Shown: positions 1 to 12,588 of the stretch, piece by piece
Position numbering within the stretch: the stretch's first letter is position 1
Layout of the letters: the number at the start of each line of letters is the position of its first letter
Origin: Coriaria nepalensis
Lineage: Eukaryota; Streptophyta; Magnoliopsida; Cucurbitales; Coriariaceae
NCBI GenBank assembly: GCA_027186245.1
Contig: CP114483.1
Location: 12,792,220-12,856,219 of the forward strand
DNA: 64,000 nucleotides
Reading direction: 5' to 3'
Notes under the pieces: model-generated
Told to the model about the DNA's origin: nothing
Database searches by the model: none
The model's input: the letters and a program-made list of their open reading frames with translations, nothing else
Made by a program: the position numbers and the translations under genes

Positions 1-142
1 ATTGTTTGGAAGCACATCGAACCAATTATATGTCTGCATTTAAAACACTACTTTCATGCATAACTTGCAAATGATCTATTGAAGAAAACTATGCATTTTT
101 TTAGCTTTAAAGTCGTATTATTGCGTCTCTTTTGGTCATTAA
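1..142 (+). repeat. Sub-repeat A (142 bp) of the reference monomer
   Basis: First third of the monomer. It carries ATCGAACCAATTA at 16-28, CATAACTTGC at 58-67, TCTATTGAAG at 75-84, a T7 tract followed by AGCTTTAAA, and ends in GGTCATTAA. The same landmarks recur in order in B and C at spacings of 135-142 bp. Many other monomers read CGAACGAATT here, which matches the C sub-repeat better. The T7 tract is six T in the monomers at 34832 and 38608. Confidence 0.88.
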
Positions 143-278
143 ATCATTCAAAATCACTTCGTACGAAATTCGCAGTTTAAACATGACTTTCGTGCATAAC
201 TTTCCGTTCATCGATTCAGGGCAACAACGCATTTGTTTAGCCTTAAAATCATGTCATTGAGTCTCTTGTAGTCATGAA
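143..278 (+). repeat. Sub-repeat B (136 bp) of the reference monomer
   Basis: Middle third. It carries TTCGTACGAA at 158-167, AAACATGACTTTCGTGCATAAC from 179, the ATCGAT-containing TCATCGATTC, CAACAACGCATTTGTTTAGCC and the end GTAGTCATGAA. Over its last ~100 bp B aligns with C at roughly three quarters identity by eye (about 79 of 101 columns), including an exact TTTAGCCTTAAAA block. B is the shortest sub-repeat and the richest in CpG. Confidence 0.88.
158..167. other. Perfect palindrome TTCGTACGAA, repeated once per monomer
   Basis: Ten bases equal to their own reverse complement, at the start of every B sub-repeat and therefore about every 420 bp along the array. Most copies are intact. 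Changed copies include TTTGTACGAA (for example at about 26175, 45062, 58080 and 63957), TTCATACGAA near 60180, TTGGTACGAA near 62698 and TTCGTACCAA near 48842. It could be a protein-binding site or simply an ancestral motif; the sequence alone does not decide. It matches the first half of the CENP-B box pattern (TTCG, then A at the right spacing) but not the CGGG half. Confidence 0.6.
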
Positions 279-419
279 ATCATTTTAATTAATCCGAACG
301 AATTCTATTTTCGCACTTCAAACATGATTTTCTTCATAACTTGCAATTAATCTATTGAAGACAACAATGCATTCCTTTAGCCTTAAAAAGCCTGTCACTC
401 AGTCTTTTCATGTCATTAA
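279..419 (+). repeat. Sub-repeat C (141 bp) of the reference monomer
   Basis: Last third. It carries TCCGAACGAATTC at 293-305 (containing the EcoRI site), AAACATGATTTTC from 320, CATAACTTGC, TCTATTGAAGACAACAATGC, TTTAGCCTTAAAAAG and the end CATGTCATTAA. It shares TCTATTGAAG and the GTCATTAA end with A, and AAACATGA and GCCTTAAAA with B. The one-base indel that separates 419-bp from 420-bp monomers (TTCATAAC against TTACATAAC) lies here. Confidence 0.88.
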
Positions 420-1677
420 ATTGTTTGGAAGCACATCGAACCAATTATATGTCTGCATTTAAAACACTACTTTCATGCATAACTTGCAAATGATCTATTG
501 AAGAAAACTATGCATTTTTTTAGCTTTAAAGTCGTATTATTGCGTCTCTTTTGGTCATTAAATCATTCAAAATCACTTCGTACGAAATTCGCAGTTTAAA
601 CATGACTTTCGTGCATAACTTTCCGTTCATCGATTCAAGGCAACAACGCATTTGTTTAGCCTTAAAATCATGTCATTGAGTCTCTTGTAGTCATGAAATC
701 ATTTTAATTAATCCGAACGAATTCTATTTTCGCACTTCAAACATGATTTTGTTCATAACTTGCAATTAATCTATTGAAGACAACAATGCATTCCTTTAGC
801 CTTAAAAAGCATGTCAGTCAGTCTTTTCATGTCATTAAATTGTTTGAAAGCACATCGAACGAATTATATGTCTGCATTTAAAACACTACTTTCATGCATA
901 ACTTGCAAATGATCTATTGAAGAAAACTATGCATTTTTTTAGCTTTAAAGTCGTATTATTGCGTCTCTTTTGGTCATTAAATCATTCAAAATCACTTCGT
1001 ACGAAATTCGCAGTTTAAACATGACTTTCGTGCATTACTTGCCGTTCATCGATTCAAGGCAACAACGCATTTGTTTAGCCTTAAAATCATGTCATTGAGT
1101 CTCTTGTAGTCATGAAATCATTTTAATTAATCCGAACGAATTCTATTTTCGCCCCTCAAACATGATTTTCTTACATAACTTGCAATTAATCTATTGAAGA
1201 CAACAATGCATTCCTTTAGCCTTAAAAAGCATGTCACTCAGTCTTTTCATGTCATTAAATTGTTTGGAAGCACATCGAACCAATTATATGTCTGCATTTA
1301 AAACACTACTTTCATGCATAACTTGCAAATGATCTATTGAAGAAAACTATGCATTTTTTTAGCTTTAAAGTCGTATTATTGCGTCTCTTTTGGTCATTAA
1401 ATCATTCAAAATCACTTCGTACGAAATTCGCAGTTTAAACATGACTTTCGTGCATAACTTTCCGTTCATCGATTCAAGGCAACAACGCATTTGTTTAGCC
1501 TTAAAATCATGTCATTGAGTCTCTTGTAGTCATGAAATCATTTTAATTAATCCGAACGAATTCTATTTTCGCACTTCAAACATGATTTTGTTCATAACTT
1601 GCAATTAATCTATTGAAGACAACAATGCATTCCTTTAGCCTTAAAAAGCATGTCACTCAGTCTTTTCATGTCATTAA

Positions 1678-4600
1678 ATTGTTTGGAAGCACATCGAACC
1701 AATTATATGTCTGCATTTAAAACACTACTTTCATGCATAACTTGCAAATGATCTATTGAAGAAAACTATGCATTTTTTTAGCTTTAAAGTCGTATTATTG
1801 CGTCTCTTTTGGTCATTAAATCATTCAAAATCACTTCGTACGAAATTCGCAGTTTAAACATGACTTTCGTGCATAACTTTCCGTTCATCGATTCAAGGCA
1901 ACAACGCATTTGTTTAGCCTTAAAATCATGTCATTGAGTCTCTTGTAGTCATGAAATCATTTTAATTAATCCGAACGAATTCTATTTTCGCACTTCAAAC
2001 ATGATTTTCTTCATAACTTGCAATTAATCTATTGAAGACAACAATGCATTCCTTTAGCCTTAAAAAGCATGTCACTCAGTCTTTTCATGTCATTAAATTG
2101 TTTGGAAGCACATCGAACCAATTATATGTCTGCATTTAAAACACTACTTTCATGCATAACTTGCAAATGATCTATTGAAGAAACCTATGCATTTTTTTAG
2201 CTTTAAAGTCGTATTATTGCGTCTCTTTTGGTCATTAAATCATTCAAAATCACTTCGTACGAAATTCGCAGTTTAAACATGACTTTCGTGCATAACTTTC
2301 CGTTCATCGATTCAAGGCAATAACGCATTTGTTTAGCCTTAAAATCATGTCATTGAGTCTCTTGTAGTCATGAAATCATTTTAATTAATCCGAACGAATT
2401 CTATTTTCGCCCTTCAAACATGATTTTATTACATAACTTGCAATTAATCTATTGAAGACAACAATGCATTCCATTAGCCTTAAAAAGCATGTCACTCAGT
2501 CTTTTCATGTCATTAAATTGTTTGGAAGCACATCGAACCAATTATATGTCTGCATTTAAAACACTACTTTCATGCATAACTTGCAAATGATCTATTGAAG
2601 AAAACTATGCATTTTTTTAGCTTTAAAGTCGTATTATTGCGTCTCTTTTGGTCATTAAATCATTCAAAATCACTTCGTACGAAATTCGCAGTTTAAACAT
2701 GACTTTCGTGCATAACTTTCCGTTCATCGATTCAAGGCAACAACGCATTTGTTTAGCCTTAAAATCATGTCATTGAGTCTCTTGTAGTCATGAAATCATT
2801 TTAATTAATCCGAACGAATTCTATTTTCGCCCTTCAAACATAATTTTATTACATAACTTGCAATTAATCTATTGAAGACAACAATGCATTCCTTTAGCCT
2901 TAAAAAGCATGTCACTCAGTCTTTTCATGTCATTAAATTGTTTGGAAGCACATCGAACCAATTATATGTCTGCATTTAAAACACTACTTTCATGCATAAC
3001 TTGCAAATGATCTATTGAAGAAAACTATGCATTTTTTTAGCTTTAAAGTCGTATTATTGCGTCTCTTTTGGTCATTAAATCATTCAAAATCACTTCGTAC
3101 GAAATTCGCAGTTTAAACATGACTTTCGTGCATAACTTTCCGTTCATCGATTCAAGGCAACAACGCATTTGTTTAGCCTTAAAATCATGTCATTGAGTCT
3201 CTTGTAGTCATGAAATCATTTTAATTAATCCGAACGAATTCTATTTTCGCACTTCAAACATGATTTTGTTCATAACTTGCAATTAATCTATTGAAGACAA
3301 CAATGCATTCCTTTAGCCTTAAAAAGCATGTCAGTCAGTCTTTTCATGTCATTAAATTGTTTGAAAGCACATCGAACGAATTATATGTCTGCATTTAAAA
3401 CACTACTTTCATGCATAACTTGCAAATGATCTATTGAAGAAAACTATGCATTTTTTTAGCCTTAAAGTCGTATTATTGCGTCTCTTTTGGTCATTAAATC
3501 ATTCAAAATCACTTCGTACGAAATTCGCAGTTTAAACATGATTTTCGTGCATAACTTGCCGTTCATCGATTCAAGGCAACAACGCATTTGTTTAACCTTA
3601 AAATCATGTCATTGAGTCTCTTGTAGTCATGAAATCATTTTAATTAATCCGGACGAATTCTATTTTCGCCCTTCAAACATGATTTTCTTACATAGTTTGC
3701 AATTAATCTATTGAAGACAACAATGCATTCCTTTAGCCTTAAAAAGATTGTCATTCAGTCTTTTCATGTCATTAAATTGTTTAATAGCACATCGAACCAA
3801 TTATATGTCTGCATTTAAAACACTACTTTCATGCATAACTTGCAAATGATCTATTGAAGAAAACTATGCATTTTTTTAGCCTTAAAGTCGTATTATTGCG
3901 TCTCTTTTGGTCATTAAATCATTCAAAATCACTTCGTACGAAATTCGCAGTTTAAACATGACTTTCGTGCATAACTTGCCGTTCATCGATTCAAGGCAAC
4001 AACGCATTTGTTTAGCCTTAAAATCATGTCATTGAGTCTCTTGTAGTCATGAAATCATTTTAATTAATCCGAACGAATTCTATTTTCGCCCTTCAAACAT
4101 GATTTTCTTACATAACTTGCAATTAATCTATTGAAGACAACAATGCATTCCTTTATCCTTAAAAAGCATGTCACTCAGTCTTTTCATGTCATTAAATTGT
4201 TTGAAAGCACATCGAACCAATTATATGTCTGCATTTAAAACACTACTTTCATGCATAACTTGCAAATGATCTATTGAAGAAAACTATGCATTTTTTTAGC
4301 CTTAAAGTCGTATTATTGCGTCTCTTTTGGTCATTAAATCATTCAAAATCACTTCGTACGAAATTCGCAGTTTAAACATGACTTTCGTGCATAACTTGCC
4401 ATTCATCGATTCAAGGCAACAACACATTTGTTTAGCCTTAAAATCATGTCATTGAGTCTCTTGTAGTCATGAAATCATTTTAATTAATCCGAACGAGTTC
4501 TATTTTCGCCCTTCAAACGTGATTTTCTTACATAACTTGCAATTAATCTATTGAAGACAACAATGCATTCCTTTAGCCTTAAAAAGCATGTCATTCAGTC

Positions 4601-5454
4601 TCTTCATGTCATTAAATTGTTTGATAGCACATCGAACCAATTATATGTCTGCATTTAAAACACTACTTTCATGCATAACTTGCAAATGATCTATTGAAGA
4701 AAACTATGCATTTTTTTAGCCTTAAAGTCATATTATTGCGTCTCTTTTGGTCATTAAATCATTCAAAATCACTTCGTACGAAATTGGCAGTTTAAACATG
4801 ACTTTCGTGCATAACTTGCCGTTCATCGATTCAAGGCAACAACGCATTTGTTTAACCTTAAAATCATGTCATTGAGTCTCTTGTAGTCATGAAATCATTT
4901 TAATTAATCCGAACGAATTCTATTTTCGCCCTTCAAACATGATTTTCTTACATAACTTGCAATTAATCTATTGAAGACAACAATGCAGTCCTTTAGCCTT
5001 AAAAAGCATGTCATTCAGTCTTTTCATGTCATTAAATTGTTTGAAAGCACATCGAACCAATTATATGTCTGCATTTAAAACACTACTTTCATGCATAACT
5101 TGCAAATGATCTATTGAAGAAAACTATGCATTTTTTTAACCTTAAAGTCGTATTATTGCGTCTCTTTTGGTCATTAAATCATTCAAAATCACTTCGTACG
5201 AAATTCGCAGTTTAAACATGACTTTCGTGCATTACTTGCCGTTCATCGATTCAAGGCAACAACGCATTTGTTTAGCCTTAAAATCATGTCATTGAGTCTC
5301 TTGTAGTCATGAAATCATTTTAATTAATCCGAACGAATTCTATTTTCGCACTTCAAACATGATTTTCTTCATAACTTGCAATTAATCTATTGAAGACAAC
5401 AATGCATTCCTTTAGCCTTAAAAAGCATGTCACTCAGTCTTTTCATGTCATTAA
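1678..5454 (+). repeat. Higher-order repeat L, copy 1 (9 monomers, 3,777 bp)
   Basis: Starts 1678, 2097, 2517, 2937, 3356, 3776, 4196, 4616 and 5036. Each monomer has its own tag: AAACCTATG and GGCAATAACG with CCATTAG (2097); CATAATTTTATT (2517); CCGGACG, ATAGTTTGC and AAGATTG (3356); TTTAATAGC (3776); CTTGCCATTC, ACACATTT and GAGTTC (4196); GATAGC, GTCATATTA and TTGGCAG (4616); TTTAACCTT and GCATTACTTGCC (5036). The same tags recur in the same order in 5874-9650, which makes this a true higher-order repeat. Confidence 0.92.
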
Positions 5455-5873
5455 ATTGTTTGGAAGCACATCGAACCAATTATATGTCTGCATTTAAAAC
5501 ACTACTTTCATGCATAACTTGCAAATGATCTATTGAAGAAACCTATGCATTTTTTTAGCCTTAAAGTCATATTATTGCGTCTCTTTTGGTCATTAAATCA
5601 TTCAAAATCACTTCGTACGAAATTCGCAGTTTAAACATGACTTTCGTGCATAACTTTCCGTTCATCGATTCAAGGCAACAACGCATTTGTTTAGCCTTAA
5701 AATCATGTCATTGAGTCTCTTGTAGTCATGAAATCATTTTAATTAATCCGAACGAATTCTATTTTCGCACTTCAAACATGATTTTGTTCATAACTTGCAA
5801 TTAATCTATTGAAGACAACAATGCATTCCTTTAGCCTTAAAAAGCATGTCACTCAGTCTTTTCATGTCATTAA
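5455..5873 (+). repeat. Hybrid monomer 14 at the junction of the two HOR L copies
   Basis: The 5' part carries AAACCTATG as in monomer 2097 and then AGCCTT and GTCATATTA as in monomer 4616. The 3' part (GTTCATAAC, CACTTC) matches monomer 1259. It is the join between two copies of a 4,196-bp segment: 1374-5559 matches 5570-9755, with monomer 14 closing the first copy and opening the second. Confidence 0.8.
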
Positions 5874-8800
5874 ATTGTTTGGAAGCACATCGAACCAATT
5901 ATATGTCTGCATTTAAAACACTACTTTCATGCATAACTTGCAAATGATCTATTGAAGAAAACTATGCATTTTTTTAGCTTTAAAGTCGTATTATTGCGTC
6001 TCTTTTGGTCATTAAATCATTCAAAATCACTTCGTACGAAATTCGCAGTTTAAACATGACTTTCGTGCATAACTTTCCGTTCATCGATTCAAGGCAACAA
6101 CGCATTTGTTTAGCCTTAAAATCATGTCATTGAGTCTCTTGTAGTCATGAAATCATTTTAATTAATCCGAACGAATTCTATTTTCGCACTTCAAACATGA
6201 TTTTCTTCATAACTTGCAATTAATCTATTGAAGACAACAATGCATTCCTTTAGCCTTAAAAAGCATGTCACTCAGTCTTTTCATGTCATTAAATTGTTTG
6301 GAAGCACATCGAACCAATTATATGTCTGCATTTAAAACACTACTTTCATGCATAACTTGCAAATGATCTATTGAAGAAACCTATGCATTTTTTTAGCTTT
6401 AAAGTCGTATTATTGCGTCTCTTTTGGTCATTAAATCATTCAAAATCACTTCGTACGAAATTCGCAGTTTAAACATGACTTTCGTGCATAACTTTCCGTT
6501 CATCGATTCAAGGCAATAACGCATTTGTTTAGCCTTAAAATCATGTCATTGAGTCTCTTGTAGTCATGAAATCATTTTAATTAATCCGAACGAATTCTAT
6601 TTTCGCCCTTCAAACATGATTTTATTACATAACTTGCAATTAATCTATTGAAGACAACAATGCATTCCATTAGCCTTAAAAAGCATGTCACTCAGTCTTT
6701 TCATGTCATTAAATTGTTTGGAAGCACATCGAACCAATTATATGTCTGCATTTAAAACACTACTTTCATGCATAACTTGCAAATGATCTATTGAAGAAAA
6801 CTATGCATTTTTTTAGCTTTAAAGTCGTATTATTGCGTCTCTTTTGGTCATTAAATCATTCAAAATCACTTCGTACGAAATTCGCAGTTTAAACATGACT
6901 TTCGTGCATAACTTTCCGTTCATCGATTCAAGGCAACAACGCATTTGTTTAGCCTTAAAATCATGTCATTGAGTCTCTTGTAGTCATGAAATCATTTTAA
7001 TTAATCCGAACGAATTCTATTTTCGCCCTTCAAACATAATTTTATTACATAACTTGCAATTAATCTATTGAAGACAACAATGCATTCCTTTAGCCTTAAA
7101 AAGCATGTCACTCAGTCTTTTCATGTCATTAAATTGTTTGGAAGCACATCGAACCAATTATATGTCTGCATTTAAAACACTACTTTCATGCATAACTTGC
7201 AAATGATCTATTGAAGAAAACTATGCATTTTTTTAGCTTTAAAGTCGTATTATTGCGTCTCTTTTGGTCATTAAATCATTCAAAATCACTTCGTACGAAA
7301 TTCGCAGTTTAAACATGACTTTCGTGCATAACTTTCCGTTCATCGATTCAAGGCAACAACGCATTTGTTTAGCCTTAAAATCATGTCATTGAGTCTCTTG
7401 TAGTCATGAAATCATTTTAATTAATCCGAACGAATTCTATTTTCGCACTTCAAACATGATTTTGTTCATAACTTGCAATTAATCTATTGAAGACAACAAT
7501 GCATTCCTTTAGCCTTAAAAAGCATGTCAGTCAGTCTTTTCATGTCATTAAATTGTTTGAAAGCACATCGAACGAATTATATGTCTGCATTTAAAACACT
7601 ACTTTCATGCATAACTTGCAAATGATCTATTGAAGAAAACTATGCATTTTTTTAGCCTTAAAGTCGTATTATTGCGTCTCTTTTGGTCATTAAATCATTC
7701 AAAATCACTTCGTACGAAATTCGCAGTTTAAACATGATTTTCGTGCATAACTTGCCGTTCATCGATTCAAGGCAACAACGCATTTGTTTAACCTTAAAAT
7801 CATGTCATTGAGTCTCTTGTAGTCATGAAATCATTTTAATTAATCCGGACGAATTCTATTTTCGCCCTTCAAACATGATTTTCTTACATAGTTTGCAATT
7901 AATCTATTGAAGACAACAATGCATTCCTTTAGCCTTAAAAAGATTGTCATTCAGTCTTTTCATGTCATTAAATTGTTTAATAGCACATCGAACCAATTAT
8001 ATGTCTGCATTTAAAACACTACTTTCATGCATAACTTGCAAATGATCTATTGAAGAAAACTATGCATTTTTTTAGCCTTAAAGTCGTATTATTGCGTCTC
8101 TTTTGGTCATTAAATCATTCAAAATCACTTCGTACGAAATTCGCAGTTTAAACATGACTTTCGTGCATAACTTGCCGTTCATCGATTCAAGGCAACAACG
8201 CATTTGTTTAGCCTTAAAATCATGTCATTGAGTCTCTTGTAGTCATGAAATCATTTTAATTAATCCGAACGAATTCTATTTTCGCCCTTCAAACATGATT
8301 TTCTTACATAACTTGCAATTAATCTATTGAAGACAACAATGCATTCCTTTATCCTTAAAAAGCATGTCACTCAGTCTTTTCATGTCATTAAATTGTTTGA
8401 AAGCACATCGAACCAATTATATGTCTGCATTTAAAACACTACTTTCATGCATAACTTGCAAATGATCTATTGAAGAAAACTATGCATTTTTTTAGCCTTA
8501 AAGTCGTATTATTGCGTCTCTTTTGGTCATTAAATCATTCAAAATCACTTCGTACGAAATTCGCAGTTTAAACATGACTTTCGTGCATAACTTGCCATTC
8601 ATCGATTCAAGGCAACAACACATTTGTTTAGCCTTAAAATCATGTCATTGAGTCTCTTGTAGTCATGAAATCATTTTAATTAATCCGAACGAGTTCTATT
8701 TTCGCCCTTCAAACGTGATTTTCTTACATAACTTGCAATTAATCTATTGAAGACAACAATGCATTCCTTTAGCCTTAAAAAGCATGTCATTCAGTCTCTT

Positions 8801-9650
8801 CATGTCATTAAATTGTTTGATAGCACATCGAACCAATTATATGTCTGCATTTAAAACACTACTTTCATGCATAACTTGCAAATGATCTATTGAAGAAAAC
8901 TATGCATTTTTTTAGCCTTAAAGTCATATTATTGCGTCTCTTTTGGTCATTAAATCATTCAAAATCACTTCGTACGAAATTGGCAGTTTAAACATGACTT
9001 TCGTGCATAACTTGCCGTTCATCGATTCAAGGCAACAACGCATTTGTTTAACCTTAAAATCATGTCATTGAGTCTCTTGTAGTCATGAAATCATTTTAAT
9101 TAATCCGAACGAATTCTATTTTCGCCCTTCAAACATGATTTTCTTACATAACTTGCAATTAATCTATTGAAGACAACAATGCAGTCCTTTAGCCTTAAAA
9201 AGCATGTCATTCAGTCTTTTCATGTCATTAAATTGTTTGAAAGCACATCGAACCAATTATATGTCTGCATTTAAAACACTACTTTCATGCATAACTTGCA
9301 AATGATCTATTGAAGAAAACTATGCATTTTTTTAACCTTAAAGTCGTATTATTGCGTCTCTTTTGGTCATTAAATCATTCAAAATCACTTCGTACGAAAT
9401 TCGCAGTTTAAACATGACTTTCGTGCATTACTTGCCGTTCATCGATTCAAGGCAACAACGCATTTGTTTAGCCTTAAAATCATGTCATTGAGTCTCTTGT
9501 AGTCATGAAATCATTTTAATTAATCCGAACGAATTCTATTTTCGCACTTCAAACATGATTTTCTTCATAACTTGCAATTAATCTATTGAAGACAACAATG
9601 CATTCCTTTAGCCTTAAAAAGCATGTCACTCAGTCTTTTCATGTCATTAA
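5874..9650 (+). repeat. Higher-order repeat L, copy 2 (9 monomers, 3,777 bp)
   Basis: Starts 5874, 6293, 6713, 7133, 7552, 7972, 8392, 8812 and 9232. It repeats copy 1 monomer by monomer at an offset of exactly 4,196 bp, including rare tags such as GAGTTC (lost EcoRI site), ACGTGATT, GCAGTCC and TTATCCTT. I found no difference by eye between 1678-5454 and this block. Such identity implies a very recent duplication, or an assembly duplication. Confidence 0.92.
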
Positions 9651-12588
9651 ATTGTTTGGAAGCACATCGAACCAATTATATGTCTGCATTTAAAACACTA
9701 CTTTCATGCATAACTTGCAAATGATCTATTGAAGAAACCTATGCATTTTTTTAGCTTTAAAGTCGTATTATTGCGTCTCTTTTGGTCATTAAATCATTCA
9801 AAATCACTTCGTACGAAATTCGCAGTTTAAACATGACTTTCGTGCATAACTTTCCGTTCATCGATTCAAGGCAATAACGCATTTGTTTAGCCTTAAAATC
9901 ATGTCATTGAGTCTCTTGTAGTCATGAAATCATTTTAATTAATCCGAACGAATTCTATTTTCGCCCTTCAAACATGATTTTATTACATAACTTGCAATTA
10001 ATCTATTGAAGACAACAATGCATTCCATTAGCCTTAAAAAGCATGTCACTCAGTCTTTTCATGTCATTAAATTGTTTGGAAGCACATCGAACCAATTATA
10101 TGTCTGCATTTAAAACACTACTTTCATGCATAACTTGCAAATGATCTATTGAAGAAAACTATGCATTTTTTTAGCTTTAAAGTCGTATTATTGCGTCTCT
10201 TTTGGTCATTAAATCATTCAAAATCACTTCGTACGAAATTCGCAGTTTAAACATGACTTTCGTGCATAACTTTCCGTTCATCGATTCAAGGCAACAACGC
10301 ATTTGTTTAGCCTTAAAATCATGTCATTGAGTCTCTTGTAGTCATGAAATCATTTTAATTAATCCGAACGAATTCTATTTTCGCCCTTCAAACATAATTT
10401 TATTACATAACTTGCAATTAATCTATTGAAGACAACAATGCATTCCTTTAGCCTTAAAAAGCATGTCACTCAGTCTTTTCATGTCATTAAATTGTTTGAA
10501 AGCACATCGAACCAATTATATGTCTGCATTTAAAACACTACTTTCATGCATAACTTGCAAATGATCTATTGAAGAAAACTATGCATTTTTTTAGCTTTAA
10601 AGTCGTATTATTGCGTCTCTTTTGGTCATTAAATCATTCAAAATCACTTCGTACGAAATTCGCAGTTTAAACATGACTTTCGTGCATAACTTTCCGTTCA
10701 TCGATTCAAGGCAACAACGCATTTGTTTAGCCTTAAAATCATGTCATTGAGTCTCTTGTAGTCATGAAATCATTTTAATTAATCCGAACGAATTCTATTT
10801 TCGCACTTCAAACATGATTTTGTTCATAACTTGCAATTAATCTATTGAAGACAACAATGCATTCCTTTAGCCTTAAAAAGCATGTCAGTCAGTCTTTTCA
10901 TGTCATTAAATTGTTTGAAAGCACATCGAACGAATTATATGTCTGCATTTAAAACACTACTTTCATGCATAACTTGCAAATGATCTATTGAAGAAAACTA
11001 TGCATTTTTTTAGCCTTAAAGTCGTATTATTGCGTCTCTTTTGGTCATTAAATCATTCAAAATCACTTCGTACGAAATTCGCAGTTTAAACATGATTTTC
11101 GTGCATAACTTGCCGTTCATCGATTCAAGGCAACAACGCATTTGTTTAACCTTAAAATCATGTCATTGAGTCTCTTGTAGTCATGAAATCATTTTAATTA
11201 ATCCGAACGAATTCTATTTTCGCCCTTCAAACATGATTTTCTTACATAACTTGCAATTAATCTATTGAAGACAACAATGCATTCCTTTAGCCTTAAAAAG
11301 CATGTCATTCAGTCTTTTCATGTCATTAAATTGTTTGAAAGCACATCGAACCAATTATATGTCTGCATTTAAAACACTACTTTCATGCATAACTTGCAAA
11401 TGATCTATTGAAGAAAACTATGCATTTTTTTAACCTTAAAGTCGTATTATTGCGTCTCTTTTGGTCATTAAATCATTCAAAATCACTTCGTACGAAATTC
11501 GCAGTTTAAACATGACTTTCGTGCATTACTTGCCGTTCATCGATTCAAGGCAACAACGCATTTGTTTAGCCTTAAAATCATGTCATTGAGTCTCTTGTAG
11601 TCATGAAATCATTTTAATTAATCCGAACGAATTCTATTTTCGCCCTTCAAACATGATTTTCTTACATAACTTGCAATTAATCTATTGAAGACAACAATGC
11701 ATTCCTTTAGCCTTAAAAAGCATGTCACTCAGTCTTTTCATGTCATTAAATTGTTTGAAAGCACATCGAACCAATTATATGTCTGCATTTAAAACACTAC
11801 TTTCATGCATAACTTGCAAATGATCTATTGAAGAAAACTATGCATTTTTTTAGCCTTAAAGTCGTATTATTGCGTCTCTTTTGGTCATTAAATCATTCAA
11901 AATCACTTCGTACGAAATTCGCAGTTTAAACATGACTTTCGTGCATAACTTGCCATTCATCGATTCAAGGCAACAACACATTTGTTTAGCCTTAAAATCA
12001 TGTCATTGAGTCTCTTGTAGTCATGAAATCATTTTAATTAATCCGAACGAATTCTATTTTCGCCCTTCAAACGTGATTTTCTTACATAACTTGCAATTAA
12101 TCTATTGAAGACAACAATGCATTCCTTTAGCCTTAAAAAGCATGTCATTCAGTCTCTTCATGTCATTAAATTGTTTGATAGCACATCGAACCAATTATAT
12201 GTCTGCATTTAAAACACTACTTTCATGCATAACTTGCAAATGATCTATTGAAGAAAACTATGCATTTTTTTAGCTTTAAAGTCGTATTATTGCGTCTCTT
12301 TTGGTCATTAAATCATTCAAAATCACTTCGTACGAAATTCGCAGTTTAAACATGACTTTCGTGCATAACTTTCCGTTCATCGATTCAAGGCAACAACGCA
12401 TTTGTTTAGCCTTAAAATCATGTCATTGAGTCTCTTGTAGTCATGAAATCATTTTAATTAATCCGAACGAATTCTATTTTCGCACTTCAAACATGATTTT
12501 CTTCATAACTTGCAATTAATCTATTGAAGACAACAATGCATTCCTTTAGCCTTAAAAAGCATGTCACTCAGTCTTTTCATGTCATTAA
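9651..12588 (+). repeat. Partial, rearranged third HOR L copy (monomers 24-30)
   Basis: Starts 9651, 10071, 10491, 10910, 11330, 11750 and 12170. The first three follow the HOR L order (tags of 2097, 2517 and 2937). Monomer 10910 begins like 3356 (CGAACGAATT, GATTTTCGTG) but ends like 4616 (CCGAACG, ATAACTTGC, CATTC) and is followed by a 5036-type monomer, as if about three monomers had been lost by unequal exchange. Monomer 11750 is a 4196-type. Monomer 12170 starts with GATAGC (4616-type) and continues as a left-type monomer. Confidence 0.82.

Larger units (their letters stand above)
1..419 (+). repeat. Reference monomer 1 (A+B+C trimer, 419 bp)
   Basis: This is the first full copy, used here as the coordinate reference. 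It has 136 G+C bases and about 13 CpG dinucleotides, slightly above the roughly 10.6 expected from its 82 C and 54 G, so it is not CpG-depleted. Its markers are TTGGAAGC, CCAATTAT, AGCTTTAAAG, CATAACTTTCC, CACTTC and TTCTTCATAAC. Private changes are TTCAGGG at about 215 and GCCTGTC at about 390. The 419-bp length comes from TTCTTCATAAC, where 420-bp copies carry TTCTTACATAAC. Confidence 0.95.
1..1677 (+). repeat. Monomers 1-4, mixed left-edge block
   Basis: Starts 1, 420, 839 and 1259. Monomers 1, 2 and 4 are the left-type subfamily (GGAAGC, AGCTTT, CTTTCC, CACTTC). Monomer 3 differs: GAAAGC, CGAACGAATT, GCATTACTTGCC and CCCCTC. The last ~300 bp belongs to the 4,196-bp duplication described below. 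Nothing but satellite sequence is present. Confidence 0.9.

Noticed and set aside
158..174. A true CENP-B box
   Set aside because: The CGGG half of the core is absent in every copy examined; kept only as a resemblance in the findings.
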